From Angelakisella massiliensis (GTDB lineage Bacteria > Bacillota > Clostridia > Oscillospirales > Ruminococcaceae): 64,000 bases of DNA. This document shows positions 35,918 through 43,684 of the stretch, one piece after another. The stretch lies in NCBI RefSeq assembly GCF_900104675.1, contig NZ_LT629944.1, forward strand, positions 1 to 64,000, written 5' to 3'. The position numbers and the translations under genes were made by a program. Numbering within the stretch: position 1 is the first letter of the stretch; each line of letters begins with the position of its first letter. The notes under the pieces are model-generated. The model made no database searches. It had not been told where the DNA came from and saw nothing but the letters and a program-made list of their open reading frames with translations.

Positions 35918-36274
35918 CTATTCCTGCTGTTTCAGCTTCATATCCCTGCGGATCGTGTCTTTGGCTGCTTTGAGCAGATCGGTGAGTATGCGTATCTCGT
36001 AGTCGTCGCAGTCCTCCAAAAGCATTTGAACCTCATGGGAGAAAACTTCCTTGGAGTGGATCACGCTGTCGCACAGAAATTCATCCACCGAAACAGACAG
36101 GACATTTGCCAGCGCAACCGCCATCGGCAAGCTCAACTTGGAATGGCCGTTTTCAATGTTGCTCATGTGGGTAATGGACAGCCCGGCTTTTTCTGCCAAT
36201 GCTTCCTGCGTCAGATCGGCCCGTATTCTTGCGATCTTCACGCGCTTTCCAATCTCTTTGTAATCTAATTCCAT
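35918..36274 (-). CDS. XRE-family regulator divergent from SLOG gene 1
   Basis: This 118-residue protein has an N-terminal XRE HTH (IGKRVKIARIRADLTQEALA, then ITHMSNIENGHSKLS) and a C-terminal helical region. It is transcribed away from the SLOG gene at 36446, with a 171-base AT-rich shared promoter region. It probably controls that gene and itself. Confidence 0.82.
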   Translation of the reverse strand: MELDYKEIGKRVKIARIRADLTQEALAEKAGLSITHMSNIENGHSKLSLPMAVALANVLSVSVDEFLCDSVIHSKEVFSHEVQMLLEDCDDYEIRILTDLLKAAKDTIRRDMKLKQQE

Positions 36275-36445
36275 CTATTTGCCCTCGCAGTACGTCGCCT
36301 AATATTTATTCCTCCTTTATTGTATAGTACCCGGCACAGATATATAATAAACTATGTAAATTCAAAATTTATGTACTTTAAGTTTTGCAAATTTTATGTG
36401 ATGGGTTGGCTTATTAAATAAACTTTTTAAGGTGGGGAAATAGAT

Positions 36446-36892
36446 ATGGTGGTTTGTACTTTTGCGGGACACAGAGAAGTCTTTGGCCTCGGCCAGTCGC
36501 GGGTGGTGGAGATATTGGAAAGGCTGCTGGAAGCGGAGCAGGAAATGACCTGCTATGTGGGCGGCAAGGGAGAGTTTGACGCCCTTTGCGCCAGCGCGGT
36601 TCGTACTCTAAAACACCGGCACCCGGACAAGGCAATCTCTCTGGTTCTGGTGCTGCCCTACATGGAGCATCGGCTAAACACGGATAAGGAATACTTTGAA
36701 AGTAGCTTTGACGAAATCCTGATCCCCATTGAGCTTGCGGGCATCCATTACAAAAAGGCAATCACCGCCTGCAACCGCTGGATGGTAGACCGGGCGGACT
36801 GCCTGATTGCTATGGTGTGGAGGGATCACGGCGGAGCCTATCAAACACTGAAATATGCGGAACGCCTCTGCAAACAGATTTTCCGCTTATGA
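36446..36892 (+). CDS. SLOG-domain protein (DUF1273/YspA-like) 1
   Basis: This 148-residue Rossmann-like SLOG protein starts VVCTFAGHRE, the diagnostic (T/A)GHR motif. It has YVGGKGEFDALCASAV as the glycine loop and ends with NRWMVDRADCLIAMVW and GGAYQTLKYAERL. SLOG domains bind nucleotide-type ligands, and many are tied to stress or conflict systems. AAGGTGGGG precedes the ATG. Its last bases run into repeat B. The ligand is unknown. Confidence 0.75.
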   Translation: MVVCTFAGHREVFGLGQSRVVEILERLLEAEQEMTCYVGGKGEFDALCASAVRTLKHRHPDKAISLVLVLPYMEHRLNTDKEYFESSFDEILIPIELAGIHYKKAITACNRWMVDRADCLIAMVWRDHGGAYQTLKYAERLCKQIFRL

Positions 36893-36985
36893 TAATCAGG
36901 TGGGATCTGCTCACCATGTCCGTATATCATGGCGCGACCCCTGATTCGGCTTTTGCTCCTCGCACTGGAAAGGGGGATGTTACTG

Positions 36986-37144
36986 ATGAATGAGTATGCG
37001 GTTGTCAAGGAACAGGCGAAAGGAAAACACTCGAAAGAATGCCTTTCACCTATCGTCCTGAAACCGCAGGGGTGTCAGCCCTGTGCCGCAAAATATTTTT
37101 TTAGTTTGGCAATTGCCAGGTTTATGGACTTGGCAACGGCTTGA
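36986..37144 (+). pseudogene. Frameshifted copy of 39-residue microprotein
   Basis: The same ATG and ribosome site as at 21802, but one C of CACTCC is missing after codon 15. The frame then reads through antisense to the sigma gene for 37 more codons. The intact copy is in repeat A. Confidence 0.5.
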
Positions 37145-37584
37145 TGGCTTGTCCCTTCCATCCGGCCAATCTGCCGGGTAGACATTCCCTGAAAAACATG
37201 AAGCTGGAACCGCCGTTTCTGAATCTCGGTCAATGCGCCCACTGTAAAAAGCTGCTTCAGGGCTTTCCAGGCATACTTGCGGTTTTGTATGTCTGCAATT
37301 CGTTCTTCCCATTCTTCGTCCAGAGCGCGAGTGGCACAATGCTCCGTTTCCTCCAAACCGTGAATTGAAACATCCTTGCGGGTCTGGGCACTCTCTGCCC
37401 GATCCTGTTCATAGTAGATTTGATCGGACAGGGCTTTCAGCTCTGCAAAGTCGTGTTCCGTTTTGTCAGGGTTCTCCTTCAGATAATCCTCCAGTGTGAT
37501 TTCTATGATTTCATTATGAAAGCGATAAACGATATTAGGGCTGTTTTTGTTTATCGCATAGTCGCTTTTGCGATAATTTTGCAA
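37075..37584 (-). CDS. Small sigma-70-type regulator, copy B
   Basis: This 169-residue protein is almost identical to the copy at 21892-22401, with the same region-4 HTH (STRQIGRMEGTSHQAVAKSI). Here the start codon is TTG (37584) instead of GTG, with GGAGGT seven bases ahead, again inside a 17-bp hairpin (37592-37629). The long leader frame ends with a TAA directly after the GGAGG, so leader translation could open the hairpin. Such regulators usually control conjugative-element genes. Confidence 0.75.
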   Translation of the reverse strand: MQNYRKSDYAINKNSPNIVYRFHNEIIEITLEDYLKENPDKTEHDFAELKALSDQIYYEQDRAESAQTRKDVSIHGLEETEHCATRALDEEWEERIADIQNRKYAWKALKQLFTVGALTEIQKRRFQLHVFQGMSTRQIGRMEGTSHQAVAKSINLAIAKLKKYFAAQG

Positions 37585-37591
37585 GTCTGTT

Positions 37592-37629
37592 ACCTCCGAT
37601 TTGTTTTTTGCGAAAAACAAATCGGAGGT
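37592..37629 (-). promoter_or_regulatory. SD-sequestering hairpin, copy B
   Basis: A perfect 17-bp inverted repeat (ACCTCCGATTTGTTTTT, 4-base loop) pairs the sigma gene's GGAGGT with ACCTCC upstream. Compared with copy A, the A-T pair at stem position 7 is G-C, a compensatory change that keeps the stem perfect. Confidence 0.75.
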
Positions 37630-38210
37630 GGCGGCTCCCTAATTCTTTGTTCAGGGAGCCTTAAATGAAAGCGGCCGACTTTGTATCGGGATACAAAATC
37701 AGCCGCTCTCTGGATATGCACATTGAGAAGTCCAATAGGGTAGGCAGCACGGGCAGGCGGGGGTTTGTCCCCACTTGGGGCAAACTCCCGCTCACAAAAA
37801 CGCCGACCAACACCTATTGAAATTTGTCCATTGAAAGCCGTGTGTCGTTTGAGTGGGACAAAAAGTAACCTCCCAAAGCTGTGGGTGGCATTGTCCATAG
37901 CATCGCTACTCCTTGTCCGCTGCTACGCGGACGGCACACAGGCGGCTGGCATCATTCCCTTTTCTTAATATAGGAGCGGCCTTTATGCTGCCGCCTTGCT
38001 GATATTTATTTCATATATGATGTAGAAAGCCAATGTTGTAAAATAAAATAGGAGGTTCCCACAAGTGAGAACCTCCTATTTGTAGTTTGGCTTTGTACTA
38101 CTTAGATACTCAGCCATATTTATATGCTTTACTGACGAATCGGGTTGAGCTTTATGTGCTTAGTTCATGGTGTAACTTGAAACGAAAGTCTTTACCAAAC
38201 TTGCTTATCT

Positions 38211-39620
38211 TTAATAAGCGTAGCTGAGACTGATGTCTGCGCTCTTGGAGCTAGACGTATTGGCAACATAGATATAGAAATAACCACTCTTATTGATAGT
38301 TACCGTAACGCCGCCCTCGCCATTGCTGACAGTATCCGTATACTTGGAGCCAGTACTTGCCGAGTACACGCCGAGATCCAGATTAACGCTGGTAGGAGTC
38401 CAGTTCGCGTAGATGTCGATTTGAGTGCCTGCCTCAAAATAGGTCTTGTCATACTTAAAGGAGGTTCCGGGAGACAGAGAAATGTTCTTCTGGGGAGCAG
38501 GAATCTCCGCAAGATCCTCGGAAACATTGGCGGCCGCCTCATTCGAAGCAGCAGTCGTTTCCTTATTGGAAGCATTGAAGGCAGTAGAAGTGGTGGACAC
38601 AGCGGCCAGATTATCAGTAGCCTGCATAACCATGGCATTAGGAGCAAAAGCGTCGCTCGGAGAGACATCCACTTCATCGGCAGCGGACGCGGCAAAGACA
38701 GAGGTAGAACCCAACATCAGGGTCAGAGCCAACGTGGTAGCCAGCAGAGAAGATTTTCTCATTTTCATAATCGCTTCAATCCTTTCTGTAATTGCATTTT
38801 TGCAAAAATGATTTAACACGGGATTAAACAAATTGTTTGAGTCTGCCAACTCAATGAGGGTCAATGCATAGGTGGATTTTAACTTTTCGCCAAGCGTTAG
38901 TACCACTCTTTCGTCACAAGAAAGCTCAATATCCCGATTCGCCAGTAGAAACATCATCCAAACTAAAGGATTAAACCAATGCACACAAACGCAAATAACT
39001 AGAAAGAACTTTATAATGCTATCATAATATCGGATATGCATATACTCATGTAGCAAAATAAAGTTTATTGCATTTGAGTTGTTGAAGTCCAAATTTGAAG
39101 GAAGTAAAATTGTCGGACATACAATGCCATATGTTAAAGGTGACGATATATTAGGTGTGGAGCGAATCCTAATCCTTCGCTTGAGAGAGTGTTCTTTTAA
39201 CCAACACAATATCACCTCGTTTTCTATCTGAGAGGACTGAGAGAATTTATATCGGCAGATTAAGTAACTTATTCCAAAATATAAAGCACATATCCCAAAT
39301 CCTACACTCCATAGTACCATTTGAAGCGGAATATGATCTGCTGCTTGCACATCAGGCAGATTATTAGTCAACGCAGTGGTTTCTGACATAGCCTTCTCTA
39401 TGAAAGTCTCTGTACTCGGCACAGTCTCATGTATTGGGATGCTAACTGGAAGAGAAATAGAAAGCGGAACAAGTAACCTAATAATTATGATGCACCAAGA
39501 AACCACAAGGATTCTTTTGGGGACATAATGGATTCCAATAGCACGAAAAATAATAATTGCTATTATCATTATGCTGGCTAAAAAATCCATTTGGAGGAAT
39601 GTTGTTCTAAAAAAATTCAT
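38211..39620 (-). CDS. BlaR1/MecR1-like M56 sensor protease 3
   Basis: This 469-residue protein has membrane segments and an M56 domain with LLHEYMHIRYYDSI (HExxH) near residue 190 and ELSCDERVVLTLG. A membrane segment near residue 295 (LALTLMLGSTSVFA) leads to an external tail of about 160 residues. The Ala/Thr-rich linker is followed by a beta-rich domain with ANWTPTS, VSNG and ANTSSSKS, clearly related to the tail of sensor 1. There is no penicillin-binding domain. GGGAGG precedes the ATG, four bases after the repressor 3 gene. Confidence 0.84.
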   Translation of the reverse strand: MNFFRTTFLQMDFLASIMIIAIIIFRAIGIHYVPKRILVVSWCIIIIRLLVPLSISLPVSIPIHETVPSTETFIEKAMSETTALTNNLPDVQAADHIPLQMVLWSVGFGICALYFGISYLICRYKFSQSSQIENEVILCWLKEHSLKRRIRIRSTPNISSPLTYGIVCPTILLPSNLDFNNSNAINFILLHEYMHIRYYDSIIKFFLVICVCVHWFNPLVWMMFLLANRDIELSCDERVVLTLGEKLKSTYALTLIELADSNNLFNPVLNHFCKNAITERIEAIMKMRKSSLLATTLALTLMLGSTSVFAASAADEVDVSPSDAFAPNAMVMQATDNLAAVSTTSTAFNASNKETTAASNEAAANVSEDLAEIPAPQKNISLSPGTSFKYDKTYFEAGTQIDIYANWTPTSVNLDLGVYSASTGSKYTDTVSNGEGGVTVTINKSGYFYIYVANTSSSKSADISLSYAY

Positions 39621-39623
39621 TCC

Positions 39624-39992
39624 TCAATCGCCTCCCGATTTATCCTCTACCATCTTTTTCAAAGCTTCGATTTGTTCTTGAGATAATTTAGTTTGTCCAA
39701 GCAATGATACAAACAATTTATCTACTGAACCATCAAAAACTCTTTTGATCAATTTGGCAGTTTCTTGTTGTTGAACGCACGATTTGGAAACTAGCGCATG
39801 GCAAATAAAGTTTGGCTCTCTGCGTTCTACTACGCCTTTTTTGATACACCTCTTGAGCAAGGTATATGTGGTGTTAATATTCCAACCATATCGTTCATTC
39901 AATAAATCCGCAACATACTTAGCTGGTACATCCCCCTCTTTCCACAAAACATCCATAACTTTGATCTCACTATCGCCCAGTTTGACCTCCAT
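39624..39992 (-). CDS. BlaI/MecI-family repressor 3
   Basis: This 122-residue winged-helix repressor contains KVMDVLWKEGDVPAKYVADL and NINTTYTLLKRCIKKGVVER. It is about 60% identical to repressor 2. The chosen ATG (39992) avoids a three-residue extension. It is followed by the M56 protease 3 gene and preceded by its own operator at 40016-40071. Confidence 0.88.
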   Translation of the reverse strand: MEVKLGDSEIKVMDVLWKEGDVPAKYVADLLNERYGWNINTTYTLLKRCIKKGVVERREPNFICHALVSKSCVQQQETAKLIKRVFDGSVDKLFVSLLGQTKLSQEQIEALKKMVEDKSGGD

Positions 39993-40015
39993 GCAAATCA
40001 CCTCTTTTCTTCACA

Positions 40016-40071
40016 AGACAGTTGTATTATGGGTTGCTTTTATAATACAACTGTCTTGCGCAAAAGTCAAT
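40016..40071 (-). promoter_or_regulatory. Promoter-operator of MecI/M56 operon 3
   Basis: On the minus strand TTGACT (40066-40071), a 17-base spacer and TATTAT (40043-40048). A perfect 16-bp inverted repeat, AAGACAGTTGTATTAT and ATAATACAACTGTCTT (40016-40031 and 40043-40058), covers -10 and spacer. Repressor 3 is the likely ligand. Confidence 0.87.
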
Positions 40072-40116
40072 ACTACATTTGTCTTGTTCAAATTTATTTT
40101 ACATTTAATGTATTCT

Positions 40117-40797
40117 TTATTTTCTATCATTCAAATCTGTTTTGTTGTAGGTATCCGACTTTTTAATTAAAGAAAGAGCATAACAATATTTACTTTCCTT
40201 ACTTGAGCAAGTAGTGAGCATATCACAAAGTAGTGTCACATCACGATTGGATAGGATATACATAACCCAAACCAAAGGATTGAACCAATGAATGCTTAAA
40301 GTCACAAATATTAAGACTCTAAATATTTGAGTAAAATATCGAATATAAACATATTGCTGTGCAAGTTCATCCAAAAATCTAATTTTATCTTTTCTATCAA
40401 AATTTTTGGGGAACAAAACTATTGGGTGTAGATTACCAATAACTGTTGGATGGATAATCCGTTCTGCTACACGCACATCATATTTCCTTTTCGTATGAGC
40501 GGTTATCCAATTACATATAGCCGGTGTATGGTCTGGGATTGAGCGCTTAACCTTTTTCCTATTCTGAAGGTTGGAAATCAAGAAATAGACTACAATAATG
40601 CATATACTAAATCCCCAAATGTAAACTGGAGGAAAAGCAACAAATAATGATGCGCTGAACATAAATGCAAGAACAATCCATAATATACAAAAAAAGTATT
40701 TTGGCGCATGGTATATTGATATAGCACGGACTATTACTAACAGTAAAACTCCACACCCTAACAGACCACTTATTTCAAAAAAACTCATCATTTTCAC
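40117..40797 (-). CDS. M56-like protein lacking the zinc site
   Basis: This 226-residue membrane protein aligns with M56 sensors 2 and 3: IHWFNPLVWVMYILSNRDV is shared almost exactly. The metal-binding HExxH is replaced by QQYVY (in ELAQQYVYIRYF), and the later acidic motif CDE reads CDM. There is no external sensor domain. The frame is uninterrupted, so it may be a working pseudoprotease, or a recent loss. It starts at the end of SLOG gene 2: the GTG shares bases with that stop codon, and ATGs lie just after it. Confidence 0.75.
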   Translation of the reverse strand: MKMMSFFEISGLLGCGVLLLVIVRAISIYHAPKYFFCILWIVLAFMFSASLFVAFPPVYIWGFSICIIVVYFLISNLQNRKKVKRSIPDHTPAICNWITAHTKRKYDVRVAERIIHPTVIGNLHPIVLFPKNFDRKDKIRFLDELAQQYVYIRYFTQIFRVLIFVTLSIHWFNPLVWVMYILSNRDVTLLCDMLTTCSSKESKYCYALSLIKKSDTYNKTDLNDRK

Positions 40798-41333
40798 TTC
40801 CTGTCATAACATCGGGCTGTATCTGGATGAATTAAAATTACTGGGACTTGCTTTTTCCTTGCATATCTGACACATTGCATGGTTCCCGACCGCATATTCC
40901 GATTATCGTCATAAACCGCCACCAGATAATCGGCCTGATCTACCATGTAGCAATTTCTCTTGACATAGCTTTCGCGGCAATTCTCGTTTCCGATGACCTC
41001 TTTTCTGTTGCAATGTCGTAGGATAAACTCCATACGGCTCTTGCTGCGCTGATCCCACTTGGCGTCATGGCCGACAAACGGCAGGGCCACAAACAATTCA
41101 ATATCTTCGTATCCAGGCTGCTCCTTCAAACGAAGGATCTGTTCAGCCGCCCACATATCCACACCCAGGGCGCCGCCAACATAATACCGTCGAACTTCCT
41201 TTTCATCATGTAGCTTTCGGAACACCTCCAGCATATTGGCTTTAATCTTCTTGCAAAGGGCATAATCTTCACTGTATTTGAACTTGAACCGGCTTGGGCG
41301 GTGTCCAGTAATGGCACAAACGCATTCATTCAT
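40794..41333 (-). CDS. SLOG-domain protein (DUF1273/YoqJ-like) 2
   Basis: This 179-residue SLOG protein has AITGHRPSRF near the start, YYVGGALGVDMWAAEQIL as glycine loop, and VKRNCYMVDQADYLVAVYDD near the end. It is the longer YoqJ-type relative of SLOG protein 1. The ATG at 41333 has GGAGG seven bases ahead. It forms an operon with the M56-like pseudoprotease and is divergent from an XRE gene at 41490. Confidence 0.8.
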   Translation of the reverse strand: MNECVCAITGHRPSRFKFKYSEDYALCKKIKANMLEVFRKLHDEKEVRRYYVGGALGVDMWAAEQILRLKEQPGYEDIELFVALPFVGHDAKWDQRSKSRMEFILRHCNRKEVIGNENCRESYVKRNCYMVDQADYLVAVYDDNRNMRSGTMQCVRYARKKQVPVILIHPDTARCYDRK

Positions 41334-41383
41334 GCGGTTTCCTCCTGTTCTAATAGCGGTCAACACATATAAAACAAAAATAA

Positions 41384-41396
41384 CTTATTTAATAAG
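41384..41396. promoter_or_regulatory. Near-palindrome CTTATTTAATAAG in SLOG-XRE spacer
   Basis: A 13-base palindrome lies between SLOG gene 2 and its XRE regulator. A close match, CTTATTAAATAA, lies between XRE and SLOG gene 1 at 36410-36421. It may be an XRE operator; AT-richness makes chance possible. Confidence 0.35.
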
Positions 41397-41489
41397 GCGC
41401 AAACAAAATTATCAGCCAAATTATAACACAAATAATGTTCAATATCCAGGGAACCTTTCTGATATGCTAACAATCAGAGAGGTGAACTT

Positions 41490-41804
41490 ATGGACGAAGA
41501 ATTTATCCGCAATCGGATCACGGAGCTGCGGTTGAAAAAAGGCATTTCTGAATACCAGTTGAGCTTGGAACTGGGACAAAACCGTGGCTACATCCAGGCT
41601 ATTTCCTCCGGCCGGGCATTGCCTTCCATGAAGCAATTCTTAAATATCTGCGAATATTTTGAAATAACGCCCCTGCAATTTTTTGACGCTACCGAAAACA
41701 CCCCACAGCTTGTCAGAAAGGCGTTGGATGGAATCAGAACATTATCCGATGATGATTTAATTATATTGCTTGGTCTTATCGCACGGCTCAATCAAGGAAA
41801 ATGA
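41490..41804 (+). CDS. XRE-family regulator divergent from SLOG gene 2
   Basis: This 104-residue protein has an XRE-type HTH (ITELRLKKGISEYQLSLELG, then YIQAISSGRALPSMKQFLNI) and a short helical C-terminus. GAGAGGTG precedes the ATG. It faces away from SLOG gene 2, giving the same arrangement as at 35918-36892. Confidence 0.8.
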   Translation: MDEEFIRNRITELRLKKGISEYQLSLELGQNRGYIQAISSGRALPSMKQFLNICEYFEITPLQFFDATENTPQLVRKALDGIRTLSDDDLIILLGLIARLNQGK

Positions 41805-41831
41805 CGGCAGGCGCCAAATGGCTCCTGCCGT
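41804..41831 (+). terminator. Terminator after XRE gene
   Basis: A 12-bp stem with one mismatch-like pair, ACGGCAGGCGCC and GGCTCCTGCCGT, follows the XRE stop and is followed by TTT. Confidence 0.65.
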
Positions 41832-41954
41832 TTATCTTTCCCAATATTGCCCTCATTTTCACACCTACAAATCCTTCTGACACCACCAGTGTATCTGAAA
41901 CAGGACAGCCCTTACTTTTTTCTTCATCCGTAAGTATCTGTTCACCTGTACGGT

Positions 41955-42485
41955 TCAAGGGGGTATAAAAATGGACTGCCCCCCAGTCCACATACGAATC
42001 GGGCGGCAATTCTGCCGCCCGATTTTTGTTTCAAAGCCATCTGCAAAGGAGTAGGAATCCGCTGTCGGCAAAGTGGCAGACTGCTCCCCAGGTGTGGGAT
42101 CAGGGGTGTTACAGGCATCCGCAGAGGCGCTTTCCGGCTGCACTGCCGGGGATTCATCAGACGCATCATCTTCCGAGACAGGGGCGTTTTCCGGCTCGTC
42201 AGGGCAGGGCAAGTCAGAGCATAAGGTATAGAGGTTGCTGGTCTGGCCGCCGTTCTTGCGCTCGTCAAACCGGGCCTGCTTGACGATATATCCCGCCTTC
42301 ACCAGCTCATCCAGCGCCCGCTTTACGGTGGACACCCCATAGCCGCACTTGGCAGCTATGGTCTTGATAGAGGGAAAGCACTCGCCCTCTTTGTTGCAAT
42401 GCAGAACCAGGACTTGCAGCACAAGCCGCGCTCTGGGCTTCAGTTCAGAAGAAAATGCCCGTTGCATATACTCAAACTTTGCCAT
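41955..42485 (-). CDS. HTH replication-initiator-like protein of ICE
   Basis: This 176-residue protein starts MAKFEYMQRAFSSELKPRAR and has a winged HTH (PSIKTIAAKCGYGVSTVKRA, then KAGYIVKQARF) as in RepA N-terminal or HTH_36 proteins of conjugative elements. The C-terminal half is disordered. The ATG at 42485 is clearly the start; the long upstream frame is the shadow of the next gene. Its 3' end may be altered, since a conserved-looking continuation sits in another frame (41788-42009). Confidence 0.65.
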   Translation of the reverse strand: MAKFEYMQRAFSSELKPRARLVLQVLVLHCNKEGECFPSIKTIAAKCGYGVSTVKRALDELVKAGYIVKQARFDERKNGGQTSNLYTLCSDLPCPDEPENAPVSEDDASDESPAVQPESASADACNTPDPTPGEQSATLPTADSYSFADGFETKIGRQNCRPIRMWTGGQSIFIPP

Positions 42486-42514
42486 ATTCCAATCCTCCCA
42501 ATCATGTCTTACTG

Positions 42515-43546
42515 TTACAGGCGCTTTTCTCCTGCAATATACTTCTCCACCAGCGGTCGGTAGATCTGTCCGTTGGCTCGTTTCGCAAACAGGTCGTGGG
42601 ATGCCGCCGCAATCTGCACATCTTCCCCAAAGAGCTCCATACAGTATTCCTGAATTTCCTGCGGTACACAGATCGCTACCGGGCGTACTTCCAACGAACC
42701 GCACTCGGACAACGCCTTGTGGAACACCGGAATCTCATAGGGCAGAACACTCCCGCACAGGAGCCGGTGATCCGCGTCACGGAAAATAGAGGTGGGCGTC
42801 TGCATCACGCCGCAGTCATAGATGATAAACTGATACTCCTTATCCGGCTCGTTGGTCAGGTAGCAGTCGATCCCATCAATGGTGTAATGCTCCCCATCCG
42901 GTGCCGCTTCGTAGATGTTCAGCAGGAGCTGCAGGTGGCGGTTCTGATTGACTTCGATATACGCCACCTCCGCACCTCTGGCCGCCAGCCAAGAGGCCAG
43001 GTTAAAGGCCGTCACCGTCACGCCGCTTCTGCGCTGCGAACCGGCCACGGCAATACGGATATTCCGGGCGTTCCAGCGGTACGGAATAATTTCATCCGGC
43101 TCCGGGGCTTTCTCACGCTGAGTAACTGGCTGTTCGTAGACGGGAGCCTTTACCACATACCGCTGCATCCCATCTTCGGAAAGTGCCTCTGTCAGCTCGT
43201 CCAAGGCGTCCTCCATCGTTTCACCTGTAACCAGATTCACAACGCCGATGGACAGTAACCGCTGTACCTCGCCGTTCACATCCTCGCAACCGGAGAGGAT
43301 GACGATGATCCGGGCGGAGAACATCATCTGAAAGGATTGCAGGGCAAGGGTGAAATCATTGCCGCTTTCCTCGATACACGCCGCATCCACCACAAAGAAT
43401 TTGGCGTTGGCATAATTGCGCATATCTTTGGTAACGAAACTTTTCAGGCTGAACCGGCCGACCAGTTTCTTGGCGGGCAGAGTCATATTCCGCACAGCGG
43501 GGTCGATCAGGTTGCTTTTCTGGTTACTCGTCAAGTACAACAGCAT
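42515..43546 (-). CDS. CpaE/ParA-like ATPase-fold protein
   Basis: This 343-residue protein has a receiver-like N-terminal half and a MinD/ParA-type C-terminal half, with AGSQRRSGVTVTAFNLASWL at the P-loop position. The Walker lysines are absent from that loop (GSQRRSGVT), so nucleotide binding is doubtful. Similar proteins occur in Tn1549-like conjugation regions. GGGAGG precedes the ATG at 43546, inside the microprotein gene. Its role is unknown. Confidence 0.65.
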   Translation of the reverse strand: MLLYLTSNQKSNLIDPAVRNMTLPAKKLVGRFSLKSFVTKDMRNYANAKFFVVDAACIEESGNDFTLALQSFQMMFSARIIVILSGCEDVNGEVQRLLSIGVVNLVTGETMEDALDELTEALSEDGMQRYVVKAPVYEQPVTQREKAPEPDEIIPYRWNARNIRIAVAGSQRRSGVTVTAFNLASWLAARGAEVAYIEVNQNRHLQLLLNIYEAAPDGEHYTIDGIDCYLTNEPDKEYQFIIYDCGVMQTPTSIFRDADHRLLCGSVLPYEIPVFHKALSECGSLEVRPVAICVPQEIQEYCMELFGEDVQIAAASHDLFAKRANGQIYRPLVEKYIAGEKRL

Positions 43547-43673
43547 AGGATTCACCTCCCATATTTTCAGCACTGGTTTTGTCATCCGCCCCACCGGTCA
43601 GCAAGAGGACGATGCCCACCACTACGATCACGATGTAGATAAACAGTTCAATCAGCTTGTTTCGGTTATTCAT
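43524..43673 (-). CDS. 49-residue single-membrane-segment microprotein
   Basis: An ATG with AAAGGGG ahead opens a 49-codon frame: a short basic start (MNNRNKLIEL), one membrane segment (FIYIVIVVVGIVLLL) and an acidic tail ending VVLDE. It overlaps the start of the CpaE-like gene by 23 bases. It lies between two conjugation genes and may be a small transfer-complex membrane protein. Confidence 0.6.
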   Translation of the reverse strand: MNNRNKLIELFIYIVIVVVGIVLLLTGGADDKTSAENMGGESYAVVLDE

Positions 43674-43684
43674 ATCGCACCCCT

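Larger units (their letters stand above)
36887..37966. repeat. 1.08-kb direct repeat, copy B
   Basis: This is the second copy of the segment at 21706-22783, same orientation. It starts at the stop codon of SLOG gene 1 and ends in the spacer before M56 operon 3. Differences are mostly single bases, including one indel in the microprotein and one in the hairpin loop. Confidence 0.9.

Noticed and set aside
41788-42009. 73-codon minus-strand frame after the HTH replication-type gene
   Set aside because: Part of it may be a shifted tail of that gene, but it runs through the terminator of the XRE gene and I cannot support it as a gene.
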